NCBI GenBank assembly: GCA_021014325.1
Contig: CM037464.1
Location: 5,797,127 to 5,861,126 of the forward strand
Length of the DNA: 64,000 nucleotides
Source: Plazaster borealis
Taxonomy: Eukaryota > Echinodermata > Asteroidea > Forcipulatida > Labidiasteridae
Direction of reading: 5' to 3'
How positions within the stretch are numbered: the stretch's first letter is position 1; each line of letters starts with the position of its first letter. Below the pieces are notes generated by a model. The model saw nothing but the letters and a program-made list of their open reading frames with translations. It did no database searches and was not told the DNA's origin. Of the stretch, positions 53,240 to 64,000 are shown piece by piece. Made by a program: the position numbers and the translations under genes.

Positions 53240-55614
53240 GACCTTATTCTACCTGGATTCTCAGACCATTATGCAGTCATGTGTAACTTGAGTCTGTGCA
53301 AGCCCAAAGTCCCAACCGTCACTATAAAGAGCCGACAGTGGAAACATGTGAATTCTCCTGAAGTGTTCCGCGACATAGTAACTCATTTAGCAAAGCTGGA
53401 AATTGATCACGACTGCTTGGATTCCTATGTCAGCCAATATGAGAGTACTATCAGTGACATCTTGGATAAATACGCACCCTGGAAAACAAGATCAGTCAAG
53501 GTCCGAACTGAAGTTTCCTGGTTCAATGATGATATTCGTACAGCAAGAAAGATCTGTCGTCAACTTGAGCGGAAATGGCGGAAAAATGGCAAATTGGAAA
53601 TACAACGACAATAATATCGCAACCAATGTAAAGTAGTCAGGAATTTGATCAACCAGGCAAAGATCACCCATTATTCATCCCCAGTACAAGAATCCTCAGG
53701 AGATCAAAAGAAGCTCTTCAAGATAATTGGTAAGTTGTTGCTCAAACCCAAAACCCCCGTCCTTCCATCCACTTACAATGATCAGGACTTGGCAAATGAA
53801 TTCCAGAAATTCTTTGTCACCAAGATTTCAGACATCCGCTCATCATTTTCATCAGTCCCTTACAACGTGCCGCAGATATTGCCACATCTTCAACCAGAGT
53901 GTAGACTATCTGTGTTTGAGCCTGCCACTGTTGCTGAGATTCAAAGGGTTATTATGAAATCTCCTTCAAAATCCTGTGAGCTGGATCCAGTGTCAACATC
54001 CATGATGAAGCAAAACATTGATATATTTTTACCCTACATCACTAATCTTGTAAACGAATCTCTCAGTTTCGGTTGTTTCCCCGATAGCCTCAAAGTTTCC
54101 TACATCAGGCCGCTCATCAAGAAACCAAACCTGGACAAGGAGATATTCAAAAACTACACACCGGTTGCAAACTTAAAATATCTTGGAAATGTCATCGAAC
54201 GAGTAGTTTCATCACGCATTTCTAATCACATTCATAATTTCAACCTGTCCGACGTGTTCCAGTCAGCATACAAGCCTTTCCATGGGACAGAAGCTGCACT
54301 AGTCCGTGTGAGCAACGATATTCTTTCTGCAATGGACAATGGTAACCTAACAGCACTAGTCCTGCTAGACTTGAGTGCTGCCTTTGACACTGTTGATCAC
54401 AACATCCTTCTCTCTCGGCTCCAGAATCACCTCGGCATAGAGGACACAGCCCTGGCATGGTGCAAATCCTATCTCTACAATAGAACTCAGCATGTATGTA
54501 TTGGCACCGCAATATCAGACCCTGTTGTTTTGAACTACTCTGTGCCACAGGGGTCGGAACTGGGCCCACAGTGGTTTACGCTGTACACTTTACCGATTCG
54601 TGACATCATCCTGAAATTTAATCTGAATTACCATGTGTACGCAGACGACACTCAGCTATACATCACGTTTAAATCTTCTCAAGAAAACGCCAATGCATCT
54701 ATTGCAAGACTTGAGAAATGCATCCAAGAGATTCGACGTTGGACACAACAAAACTTCCTGAAGTTAAATGATGATAAGACAGAGTTCCTTCTATTTGGGT
54801 CACGTCAACAGTTAACAAAGGTTTCAGTGCCATACCTTTCCATCGGTGATGCTCGGATAGCTCCCTCGCTGCAAGCTCGGAACTTAGGGGTTATTTTTGA
54901 TTCATCGATGACACTTCAACCACACATCAACAACATCGTTCGTCTGTCATCATATCACATCAGGAATATTGGTAAGATTTGCAAGTACTTGGACAAAAGT
55001 GCCACTGAAAAGGTCATTCATGCATTTGTTACTTCTTGTCTTGACAACGGCAATGCTCTTCTCTACAGTCTTCCTAACAACCGGATTTCCCGTCTTCAAC
55101 GCCTCCAAAATACCGCTGCCCGCATTGTGACACTGTCTAGAAAATCCTGTTCTATCACCCCCATTCTGAAACAACTACATTGGCTCCCTATCTCTCAACG
55201 AATCATCTTCAAGCTGATGCTCATTGTCCACAAAGCGCTTAATGGCAAGGCTCCCCACTATATTTCTGAACTACTTCAAGTTTACACTCCATCAAGGAAT
55301 CTTCGATCAAGTTCCATGCTTCTCCTCATTGAACCCAAGTCTCGACACTCATGGGGTGACAGGTCTTTTTCTTCAGCTGCACCACGCATCTGGAACTCTC
55401 TACCACTTAATCTTAGATCTTGTCTTTGTACCACAAAATTCAAATCTCTTCTCAAAACTTATCTTATGTCACAGGTTTTCAAGGACTAATTTTGTCGTGT
55501 CTGTTTTTTCTTTGTTTTGTTTTGTTTTGTTTTTGGGTTTTTTACTGCGCCTTGAACACCCAGCAGGGTGGATATGTGTGCATTACAAGTCTAATTATTA
55601 TTATTATTATTATT
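53240..55614 (+). mobile_element. 5'-truncated L2/CR1-like non-LTR retrotransposon (dead)
   Basis: Begins inside the endonuclease C-terminus (SDHYAVMCNL). It continues through LDKYAPWKTRSVKVRTEVSW into a full reverse transcriptase: LLDLSAAFDTVDHNIL and VYADDTQLYI hold the catalytic aspartates. The typical C-terminus (RIWNSLPLNLR, FKSLLKTYLM) ends in TAA at 55487-55489. The frame is broken by one TAA at 53612-53614, with the same frame on both sides. Substitutions also damage conserved positions (VPQGSELGPQ where S-x-L-G-P-x-L is usual). The 3' end CGCCTTGAACACCCAGCAGG and a TTA microsatellite (about 55588-55613) are typical of L2-like tails. Confidence 0.9.
53645..55489 (+). pseudogene. reverse transcriptase ORF of the dead LINE
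   Basis: An open stretch of 614 codons downstream of the premature stop, containing fingers, palm with YADD and thumb. It has no natural ATG near its start and is only the remaining open part of the ORF2 that starts upstream of the break. Confidence 0.85.
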
Positions 55615-56345
55615 TGACCATTTTGAAAAAAAAAAGGTCTTCATCGCCATTGAGAATATCGAACGTGCTCACCGATCCGGAAAGCCATAACAAAGCCCAC
55701 TAATAAATTCGTGAGCTACCGATATCGAGCCAAGGTCTTCCAGCAAAAAACAAAAACAAAAACAAAAAACGTCGCCTGAAGGGCACCGGTATAGAAATAT
55801 CTGAAAGTCTCACACCAGCTCGCCTCGCTCCGTTCAAAACAGCTCGACAGAACCCAAGGGTATCATCTGCATCATTAAAACAAAGTAATAAACGGATACA
55901 TTCATATTCTACACGCCGAGCTTCCCTTTCCCCTTCCCCTTTTAATAACTCGCCCAGCACTTACTAAAAAAACTATCAAGTATACAGAACCCAAACTGTG
56001 GAAGCTCTCTGGATAATTCTCTTCAAAACAACTTTAACATATCAAGTCCATAAAGGAAAACAAAAATAAATACAACTGAAATAAAACTGGAGTCATTCTT
56101 TTAAATAGATATGTTTAGGTTTTTTTTTAACACATCCATAAATATGATTGTTCTTTCATCTGCTTCGTGCTTCATTGCCCCACTTTAAAACAGGAATTGT
56201 GTTGTTATTTATCGCTCATTTTGAGGTCATGGTAAAAAACATAGTTTCATTTTATCGTGTTATTTTTGCTTTAGAGTTTATTGGGATTGTTTATGTTGTT
56301 GTTCACTGTCTATTGTTATTTGCTATTTGTACTAATTTCTGTAAA
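55615..56345. other. gene-free stretch
   Basis: Nothing supported beyond the LINE tail. Confidence 0.35.
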
Positions 56346-56716
56346 TTAAAGGGACACATTGCCTTCGGATTGGGCGCTTTGGGCTATAAAAGCGTTTGTT
56401 ATGAACTGGAGAGGCTATGCATGGTTGGAAAAGATGTTTTAAAAGTAGAATATAATGATTCACACAGATATCTCTTGAAACTGCGTAGTTTTCGTGAACT
56501 AACACGGTCTGCCATTTTACGGAGTAAAAAATTGGTTCTAAAAAATGGTGGACCGTTTTAGCTCACGAAGTAAAAGGAAAACAACACAATTTTGAGGTAT
56601 ATTTTGTGTGAATCGTTATATTATACCTTCAAAAATCTTTCCAAAATATTCAGTTAATAACAAACGCTGTTTAATGGCCCAAATCGCCCAATCCAAAGGC
56701 AATGTAACCCATTTAA
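56346..56716 (+). mobile_element. TTAA-type MITE, GGGACAC..TTGCCTT subfamily, complete copy
   Basis: Ends TTAAAGGGACACATTGCCTT and AAAGGCAATGTAACCCATTTAA, with GGATTGGGCG/CGCCCAATCC continuing the inverted repeat. The middle folds as CGGTCTGCCATTTTACGGAG against AAAAATGGTGGACCG. Confidence 0.75.
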
Positions 56717-56954
56717 CTAGTTTGTCTATGTTGTTTGTGCTCTTAGTTCAGACCTAACCTAGAGCACAAATAGACCTATCAGTGTATTACGACAGAACCG
56801 AAATGATAATCCTTTTTACACATAAATATCATTGCCATGACGATGTTGTATTTTAGTGTTGATTATTGTTGACTAATTGTTCAGGCCTCCCCGAACATGA
56901 TAATAATTTATTCTACAAATATTGGATGCAAAAACAAAAAAATGAGTAGGCCTA

Positions 56955-57158
56955 CAATATTACACACATATGGACTGGCAATAAGGTCACTAGAGCACGT
57001 CTATTCCTCCGAGGGCCTGTGAGTGACCAGAAGAGGGACCCGTTTCCCTCGGCATTCGGCCTCGGGAAATAGGTCCCTCTTCTGGTCACTCATAGGCCCT
57101 CGGGGGAATAGACGTGCTCTAGTGACCTCATTGCCAGTCCACGAGTGTATAATATAAC
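56955..57158. repeat. near-perfect ~200-base palindrome
   Basis: Arms of about 95 bases run from TGGACTGGCAATAAGGTCAC, TAGAGCACGTCTATTC and GAGTGACCAGAAGAGGGACC to their complements, with a GCATTCGG loop at about 57050-57061. Only a handful of mismatches are visible. No MITE family in this window matches it. Confidence 0.85.
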
Positions 57159-58782
57159 AACGAGGTGAAATCCGGACTGTGATTGTATTTTGCTTTATTG
57201 TACTAATAATTTTTTTTATGCATCTTCTATTTGTTTTATTTACCGCGCACAAAGATCCCTGTAATTCGGTATATTTCATATAGGGCCTACTTCAAAATTA
57301 AGGAACCCTTTCTACTTCAAATTTCTTTTAACCATAAATAAATCAAATTTTTGAGCAATTATAATTTATTTCAACAACAAACTATTAAACGGCTGATAAA
57401 GACAAAGTTGGAGCTGTTTCAGACTGCGTCATCGTTCATATCCATACGCGTGTTAGCGCGCTGGCTTACGCTCGCTCTGATAACGCGTAACGCAATCAAT
57501 ACGCACGGTACTCAATGTAAAATCTTTTAGTACGCGAGAAAGAACAACGGTTCTCCTAGCTATTCACAGTAACTGCACTTGATCACAAGAGACAAGGACA
57601 AGGAAAGTCACATCGTCAGCCAATCAAAAGCTACATTACCATCCTTAGCATGAATGATTCATGAGGTCACTACACAAGTATAGGATGCATGAGTGCATTG
57701 TCGCATAATAAAATAAAACAATACGGTGAAATCAAAACAGAAATGCAGTCGATATTTGTTTTATATACAACTCTCACACAGATCCTCGTAATTATTAACA
57801 ATAAACGCAACATAGACACGGAAACTCATCCAGACCACGACCTGAAAATTATATTAAAAATAAGGACAACATCCCCAAATACCCGTCCCCCCCCTCCAAA
57901 AAACAAAACAAAAAAAACACCCCTACAAAACAATGTGAACGGCTCCTTGTAGACAACAACCTTGTCCGCCGTGGCACGACCTTACCTCATTCGGGTAAAC
58001 GCGCGAGGAACGATTAAATCCCTCGGTAGAGAGGACGCATCAGTTTGCGCTCCAAATAAATTGTAAAAACTGCATACCCCTTTAATGATATTATTATAAC
58101 TATTATATTATAATTATAATTATTTGGGGATGTGAAGTCCTACACTTCTTTAGAAAACCAATAGAATGTCATGGAATGCAATAATTAGGAAGTAATTTGC
58201 ACCCACTGCTAATTAACTTATTGCATGGAGCCAACAGTCAAAACTGCATGCACAGGTCTTGGTGTGACTGCAGAAGACATAGGGTCAAATTAATTGGGGA
58301 ACGACGTTGTGAAGCGTCCAATAATTATCCATAATATGACTCCAATATTAAATTGCGGAGCGTCGCAGCATAACAAACATGGCAAAATATCGAATGTCAC
58401 GTGGCGCGTGTTCCGCCAATCAAATGGCCATGATCTGTGTGTGTGTGGTATATTAATATATCGGTATAATAAGCTAATTAAAAAAAGTAAACAAGACTAA
58501 GTTGTTTTACATTTATTTGTTTTTATTTTACAGTGCATGTTCCTTCAAATGAGTTCTTCAAGAGGAGCTTGTATAAATGGTATGTTATTAGTATTATTTT
58601 AAATAAGTGTAAATGGGTAACTATTAGAAATATTACCCTGTTTTGGTTTTCCTTTTGGAAAACAAAGCCTCTTACTTTAGACACTCGGGCATTTTTGTAA
58701 CAACCTGTATTATTCTGACGTACTTTATGATTTGGGGTGTTTCCCGCCTTTTTGTTTTGTGTTTGTTTGTTTGTTTTCTGGC
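57159..58782. other. gene-free stretch
   Basis: Nothing supported. Confidence 0.35.
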
Positions 58783-59179
58783 TTAAAGACACTGGACAGT
58801 GGACACCTTTGGTAATTGTCAAAGACCAGTCTTCTCACTTGGTGTATCTCAACATATGCACAAAATAACAAACCTGTGAAAATTTGAACTCAATTGGTCA
58901 TCGAAGTTGCTAGATAATAATTGAAGAAAAAACACCCTTGTCACACGAAGTTGTGTGCTTTCAGATGTGATTTCGAGACCTCACGCGTGAGGTCTCAAAA
59001 TGAATTCAAATAATTATTTTACTGAGAAATTATTTTTTTTCTCAAAAACGACGTTACTTCAGAGGGAGCCGTTTCTCACAATGTTTTATACTATCAACAG
59101 CTCTCCATTGATCGCTACCAGGTAAGTTTTATGCTAACAATTATTTTGAGTAATTACCAATAGTGTCCAGTGCCTTTAA
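58783..59179 (+). mobile_element. TTAA-type MITE, GACCTCACGCGTGAG-hairpin subfamily, copy 2
   Basis: Ends TTAAAGACACTGGACAG and TGTCCAGTGCCTTTAA. A perfect stem lies near 58975-58997 (CGAGACCTCACGCGTGAGGT). Confidence 0.82.
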
Positions 59180-59432
59180 GATTGAAGCAAAATGGACAAA
59201 TAGAAATCAAACAAGAAGAAAATTGTCCCACACTATGTAAAATATGTGCGGCCCTGCCCTGTAGCACGAAACTTAGATGAAACCCGGACCTAATATTGTA
59301 GCCCTATTTGATATCTAAATTTTGCCCGGACCTGGCTGTTGCCCCAACCCAGCTGTTCCTACATATATCTCAATTTACGCCCAGGCAACATAACAGGAAC
59401 AACATTGGGCTTAATTTAGGTCCGGTGTCATA

Positions 59433-59585
59433 GGGAAATCTGTCCCCCAGAGATTCTGTCCCCCATACGGGAAATTAAACATGGGTTGAAGTTGGATTCA
59501 AAAGAGGGTGCTACCATATTAAGTTTGTACATAGTTCCCCGAATGGGGGACATAATTTACAGGGGGTAAGAGTATCCTGCCACAA
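59433..59585. mobile_element. TGTCCCCC..ATACGG element, short copy
   Basis: TCTGTCCCCCAGAGATTCTG and CCCCATACGGGAAATTAAAC at the left. GAATGGGGGACATAATTTAC and AGGGGGTAAGAGTATCCTGC at the right. Confidence 0.55.
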
Positions 59586-59984
59586 CGGGTTTCATTTAGT
59601 GGCCTTACAAAAAGGGAACATTATGTCCTTGACAGATGTCACAAAAGGGACAAATATATTGGGTACAACTTTGTCAGAACAACAGTCAACGGGAAAAAAT
59701 GGTCTGCATGGTCGGGAAGGGTGTTGGATTTTAACAGTTCTAAGATTGGTTCTTCGGATATGCTTGCAGAGACGAACTTGTCGTTTCATTTGGAATTTTA
59801 TTTCATGGCGAACTGTGTCCAAGTAGCCACATCATGAACCGTCGTTTATAAACATGTTAAGAAAACAATTTGCCTAGATAAATATACCTTTGAAGGCAGA
59901 GATACTGTTCCCACTGAACTGACCAAAACAAAATCACTTCGGTTTTCTGAGCTGCGTCACTGATTTACTTGCAATATTTTGCAG

Positions 59985-60088
59985 AATCGATACCTCCTGT
60001 TGTCCCCCCTACCATATGGACGGGTTGGTTCAGCGTTGATGACCCTACAGACGGTACGGATGATGAGACACTAGCAGCAGTCAGATCG
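59985..60088 (+). CDS. second gene: first half of WxxW module
   Basis: Acceptor CAATATTTTGCAG, phase 1 in, phase 0 out (AGATCG|GTTAGT). Encodes PPTIWTGWFSVDDPTDGTDD and ETLAAVRS. Confidence 0.86.
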
Positions 60089-62902
60089 GTTAGTTGTTGG
60101 AATGGGGGTCGGGGTGGCTCCCCTTCTATGTTTGCCCTCACCTACTTGATACACCCGTACCATTTTTTACTACGAAGTTTATTCTAAACAGAAGTTTATT
60201 GTATTTTTTGTTCTGTTCACACTGTTTGCTGATTGTTTAATTAATTTAAGTCTGGACATTCAAAACGTCATCATTACACATTTCTAAATGTAAACTGTTG
60301 CTGTGAACTGGACTTGTATAAGACTACACTTAAAGGTATTGTACACTTTTGGTAACAGCTCAAAATCAGTGACCACATTTTGTGTGATTCAACACACGCA
60401 TGAACAAACAAACCTGTGAAAGTTTGAGCTTAATTGGTCATCGAGGTCACGAGAAAATAGTGAAAAGAGACCTTATGTGTTTTCTGTTTGTTTTTTTCAA
60501 ATTATCGCGCGTGGTAAAAACTATTGGTTTACTCATTTCTCAGAAACGATAGCATTTTAGGCAGAAATATTTTAATGAACCATTTCTACCATTACTTACT
60601 TCAAATCATGTAAGTTATGTGTAAATCTGTGAACATTGTCTTTTTCGATCTTACCAATAGTGTAAAGGGCCTTTAAGATGGTAAACTTGAAGCTTCGATG
60701 CATAATTGGTTTTAAATGGGTCTCATTCCTCAATCATCCTAATGTTCGAAGAAAACATTTCCTCAAAATTAGGTTCATACTCGGTTGAAGTAACATTTAA
60801 AGGGACACATCGCCTTCGGATTGTAAAAACAAAATCCCGTACCAAGAAATATTTTGAGTTCGTTATTTCGTGCGCTCGAACTCGTGACGTATTCACGAAA
60901 TCATTTCTTGCCCTCGAAATAATTTCGTACACCCAAAAGAAGTTACTTCGTGCTGCCAAAATAATTTTTTGAGCACAAAATTAATTTGTGAACTCGAAAT
61001 AAATTATTCCGAGCGCACAAAAATGATTTCGAGCACCCAAATTAATGCCATGCGCTCGAAATAAAGAATTTTTCTTGGTACCTAAACTTGTTTGTATATT
61101 ATGTCACTGGGTTCCGTATTCGTAGATACAGCCTTTGAAAATTATTCGAAGTTGTTTTGCTTTTAATCGATGTTTTGAACAAATTTTGTTCTTATCCCTA
61201 ACAGTCTTACCCATCGGTGTGCGTCAGCCCAACACAGGCCGAGTGCCGTGTGAAATTTATCCGCACTGATCACGTCACTGCCGGGCAGTCTCTGGTCTCG
61301 AATTGCACACCTGCCGCCGGACTCCTGTGTCAAAACTCGGATCAACCTCCCCAAGAAAAATGCCTGGACTATGAGATCAGATTCGAATGTCCAACACCAG
61401 ACGGTATTTTAGTTTAATTGTGTATAAGGCTTGGATGTCTAATTGTTGCCATTGATTTGTAAAATATGGACCATACTTCCCCCTTGACCATGCTTGTCTG
61501 TACGCAGTCAAATTAGCAGTTTTAATTTCCATTTCTTAAAGAGGCACCAGACTATTGCAATCCATCCTTGATTTAATTTTGCCTGGTTTGAAGCCTGAGA
61601 AAACTGCATCGTATTTCTGGCAAGTACAAAGGGTGTGAACTACTTCTAAAATGGTTATTGGTTTCAATACAGCCGTGCTTGAGTCAGATGCCGTTCCTTG
61701 TTTACAACATTTTTACAAATGATTTGCCATGGTGTAAATCAAAATTCGTAATCTTTTTGTGCATTTTATCTTGTTCCCATTTGTTCTTTTTTCTATTTTC
61801 GTATAACTCTTGTCTTTTTCCTGTTTATTACAAGTAAAATTTGGGACTATACATACCACTGCACACAGAAACACATTGCTCTTCTTTGAGGGACAAGCGC
61901 ACCCATTTACATGATCAAATGTTCAAATTTTATTTCATTTTACCGAATGCATTTGTTTTTGTGCAAAATATGAAAAGCAAATAATGTGGTGCTTATGAGA
62001 AATGAAACTTCATTCACAAGAGTCTACATTCGAAAATGTTCTTCTTCTTGCATTGTTTATAATAAAATGAGCGTAAGGACTTCAGCTATAAGTCTACCGA
62101 ACATTTGGGTAATGAATAAAATGATATCAATTTTAAAAAAGACTAATATCTCAAAAGTATTTTTTCCGCGTTTTAGGCACACTTCCGGACCCCGAATACT
62201 ACTGGGACCTGAGCGGCAAGGCACATGAGAGTGACGAAGATCCGATATCATGCGGTGGGCCAATAAATACAGTTTATCCCAATAAAGGCGGCATGACCGG
62301 AGTGGCGAGAAACCCTTTCCCGACTACTGCAGAGAGTTTCAACTCATCCGATCATCTTTGCGCGGCCAGAAATAAGAATAGCTTCTTCCACTACGGGACT
62401 GCGCCCAACAAGTGCATCTCGGAGACATATTGCTGTACATCGGGTTGGACAGTGACATTCTGGATGAGATACGGGAGTATTCCAAGCAGTACAAACCGAT
62501 ACGTTATTTCCACAGGAGGGCATGACTTAGACGCACGAGGTTTCGCTATTTATGTGACAAGGAAGTTTGTGTTGTTTGTCCGTGGTGACTTCAATAACAA
62601 GGCGTGGGAAATGAGAATGGCTACCCCTGAGGTATTTCCGCCCGAGGTCTGGACCCATCATGGTTTCACTTACAATGCCGCAGATGGAACCAGGTATTAC
62701 AAAAATGGGGTGTTAGCTTTCTCGCTTGAAACGGAGACAAGAATTGAAACCACCCACGTACTAAATACTAACAATGTTATTATGTTCACCGGTAGTGCTG
62801 CATTTGCGGCAACCTTAGCAAGCGATTTGAGCGATTTAAAGATGTTTTACAGAACGTTTAGCGACACTGAAGTTGAAACTGCATTCTTCAAGGAAACTTC
62901 AG
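59985..62902 (+). CDS. second WxxW-LamG gene (5' and 3' incomplete)
   Basis: Exons 59985-60088, 61205-61403 and 62177-62902 join in frame with the same phases (1-0, 0-1, 1-1) as exons 1-3 of the receptor gene at 26751. They encode one WxxW module and one LamG-like module. Along both modules the two proteins match closely (LLCQNSDQ, CLDYEIRFECP, SSDHLCA, CCTSGWT.FWMRY, KAWEM.MA, WTHH.FTYN). The next exon, expected to be Ig-like, would lie beyond 64000. Upstream exons are not identified; 46772-46819 is a candidate. Confidence 0.87.
60330..60676 (+). mobile_element. TTAA-type MITE, ATCACGCGTGAT-hairpin subfamily, copy 2
   Basis: Ends TTAAAGGTATTGTACACTTT and AATAGTGTAAAGGGCCTTTAA. An inverted relative of 18853-19205 with a degraded central palindrome (TTATCGCGCGTGGTAA). 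Confidence 0.75.
60799..61085. repeat. array of degenerate CTCGAAATAATTTCG units in a TIR frame
   Basis: Opens with TTAAAGGGACACATCGCCTT, the left terminus of the 56346 subfamily. About ten units then alternate between CTCGAAATAATTTCG-like and TTCGTGCGCTC-like words. GTACCAAGAAATATT at 60839 is mirrored by AATTTTTCTTGGTAC at 61067-61081. Confidence 0.6.
61205..61403 (+). CDS. second gene: second half of WxxW module
   Basis: Phase 0 in, phase 1 out, the same 199 bases as receptor exon 2. Six Cys: VCVSP, AECRV, NCTP, LLCQN, KCLDY, FECPT. Confidence 0.88.
62177..62902 (+). CDS. second gene: LamG-like module
   Basis: Phase 1 on both sides (CGTTTTAG acceptor, CTTCAG|GTGAGT donor). About 242 residues: DPEYYWDLSGKA, SSDHLCAARN, CISETYCCTSGWTVTFWMRY, VLFVRGDFNNKAWEM, VWTHHGFTYNAADGTRYYKN and SDLKMFYRTF. 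Slightly shorter than the paralogous exon at 30101. Confidence 0.87.
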
Positions 62903-64000
62903 GTGAGTTCAACACTTCACTCTCTTAAAATGAAACCTGAACGAAAACATATGTATATTTCTTTATAAAAAACAACAACGTTAAAAGAATATGGGCCCGA
63001 TTGCTTGGCACTGTTTATCAGAAAATGCTGGTCAAAATGTTAATTAGACTTATACTGTTTGTAAATTACAAACAAAAGGTGTTCGGTTTGTTTTTATAAT
63101 TTGGTTTTAACCTTTTCCCGATCTGTTTGAAGCACTGTACACTCAGTACTTTTGCGAGTTTTGTAAAAAACTATTAAAAAAACATACAATAAAAACAATT
63201 ACACAGAAGTAAAGGTCACAGGGGGTCAAACTTTGTGTTAAAAAATTGTTTAAAAAATACTACAGGGTCTTTCACATTGTCCAAATATCTTGTGTGTAGC
63301 AATTATGGTTCTTCAGATATAAATTGTTTTCAATATTAAACATTGATTTGATGTTATGACATCATCGATGACGTCATCATCCCCAAAACCTTTGCGGTTT
63401 CATTGACACGCTACAGTCTAAGTATGGTTAGTTCAAACAGTTACTTGAGCGATAATTTTTGAACGGGGATGCTATTTAAACTTGTTTATAATGTGTTTGT
63501 TTGTCATTTAATTGTTATTTTCATGTGTTTACACTGTTTTCGTAATTATCTATCAAAAAATTAGGCCCCAACCTCAAGGTTTTGAAAAACTAAAAACACT
63601 TCTGCCGTTTGCAAACAAATTTAGTTAATTAACAAAATTTATTGTGTGCTGGGATAATATGCCAGCATTCTCTGTGCCGTTGGTGGGTGTACGGGGAATA
63701 TATCCGAATCATAGACAAATGGAGGCAGTGCTAGTTTTGGAAAATTGTATAATGTTTTATTCTCATACTTTAAAATCTTGACCAAATATTGGTTGTTCGG
63801 TACAGGCATCTGTAATAGTACTATTATGGTACACGAAATATACTGCAAAGTGGTAAAACACCGCACTCCAACAAGTGACGTCACACGGATTTACTCGAGA
63901 ATGATGACGTCACGGGCTTTTCACAAAATTCAACGAAAAGTCAAAACCCTTTTGATTCACGAGATACTATTTTTGCACACACAGTACATGTACATATACC
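62903..64000. other. intron of the second WxxW-LamG gene, no feature seen
   Basis: AT-rich, with no exon or repeat I can support up to the window end. Confidence 0.4.

Overview
The window looks like an introny, AT-rich animal nuclear genome. Small phase-compatible coding exons with GT/AG borders lie among many short terminal-inverted-repeat elements, tRNA-derived SINEs and decayed LINE copies. The protein domains (SLC16 transporter, mucin-type WxxW, LamG-like, Ig, PAN) and repeat words I associate with echinoderms suggest an echinoderm, perhaps a sea star. That assignment is inference; no database was searched.

Layout. 1-10.7 kb: repeats and gene-free DNA, with one candidate untranslated exon at 8880-9097. 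10.8-17.0 kb, + strand: a complete coding sequence for an SLC16-type monocarboxylate transporter (4 coding exons, 568 aa). 17-26.7 kb: mostly repeats, with a terminal PAN/apple exon on the minus strand at 20368-20642. 26.75-42.02 kb, + strand: 13 linked coding exons of a large type I membrane protein (WxxW - LamG-like - Ig - WxxW - WxxW - Ig - Ig - Thr/Pro stalk - TM - short tail). Its signal-peptide exon was not found. 42-59.9 kb: repeats, a candidate signal-peptide exon (46772-46819) and a dead L2/CR1-like LINE (about 53240-55614). 59.98-62.90 kb, + strand: a second, paralogous WxxW-LamG gene that runs off the right edge.

The two WxxW-LamG genes are tandem paralogues with the same exon cutting and phases. 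The first is a plausible adhesive or recognition receptor at a mucosal or epithelial surface; nothing here proves a ligand.

More sequence is mobile-element than gene. The dominant class is a set of 0.3-0.4 kb elements ending in TTAA. Several subfamilies share an ordered internal core but carry different central hairpins. Element ends lie 18-33 bp upstream of three coding-exon 3' splice sites. Repeat boundaries were read by eye and are approximate to about 5-20 bp. The unlisted parts of introns and spacers showed nothing I could support.
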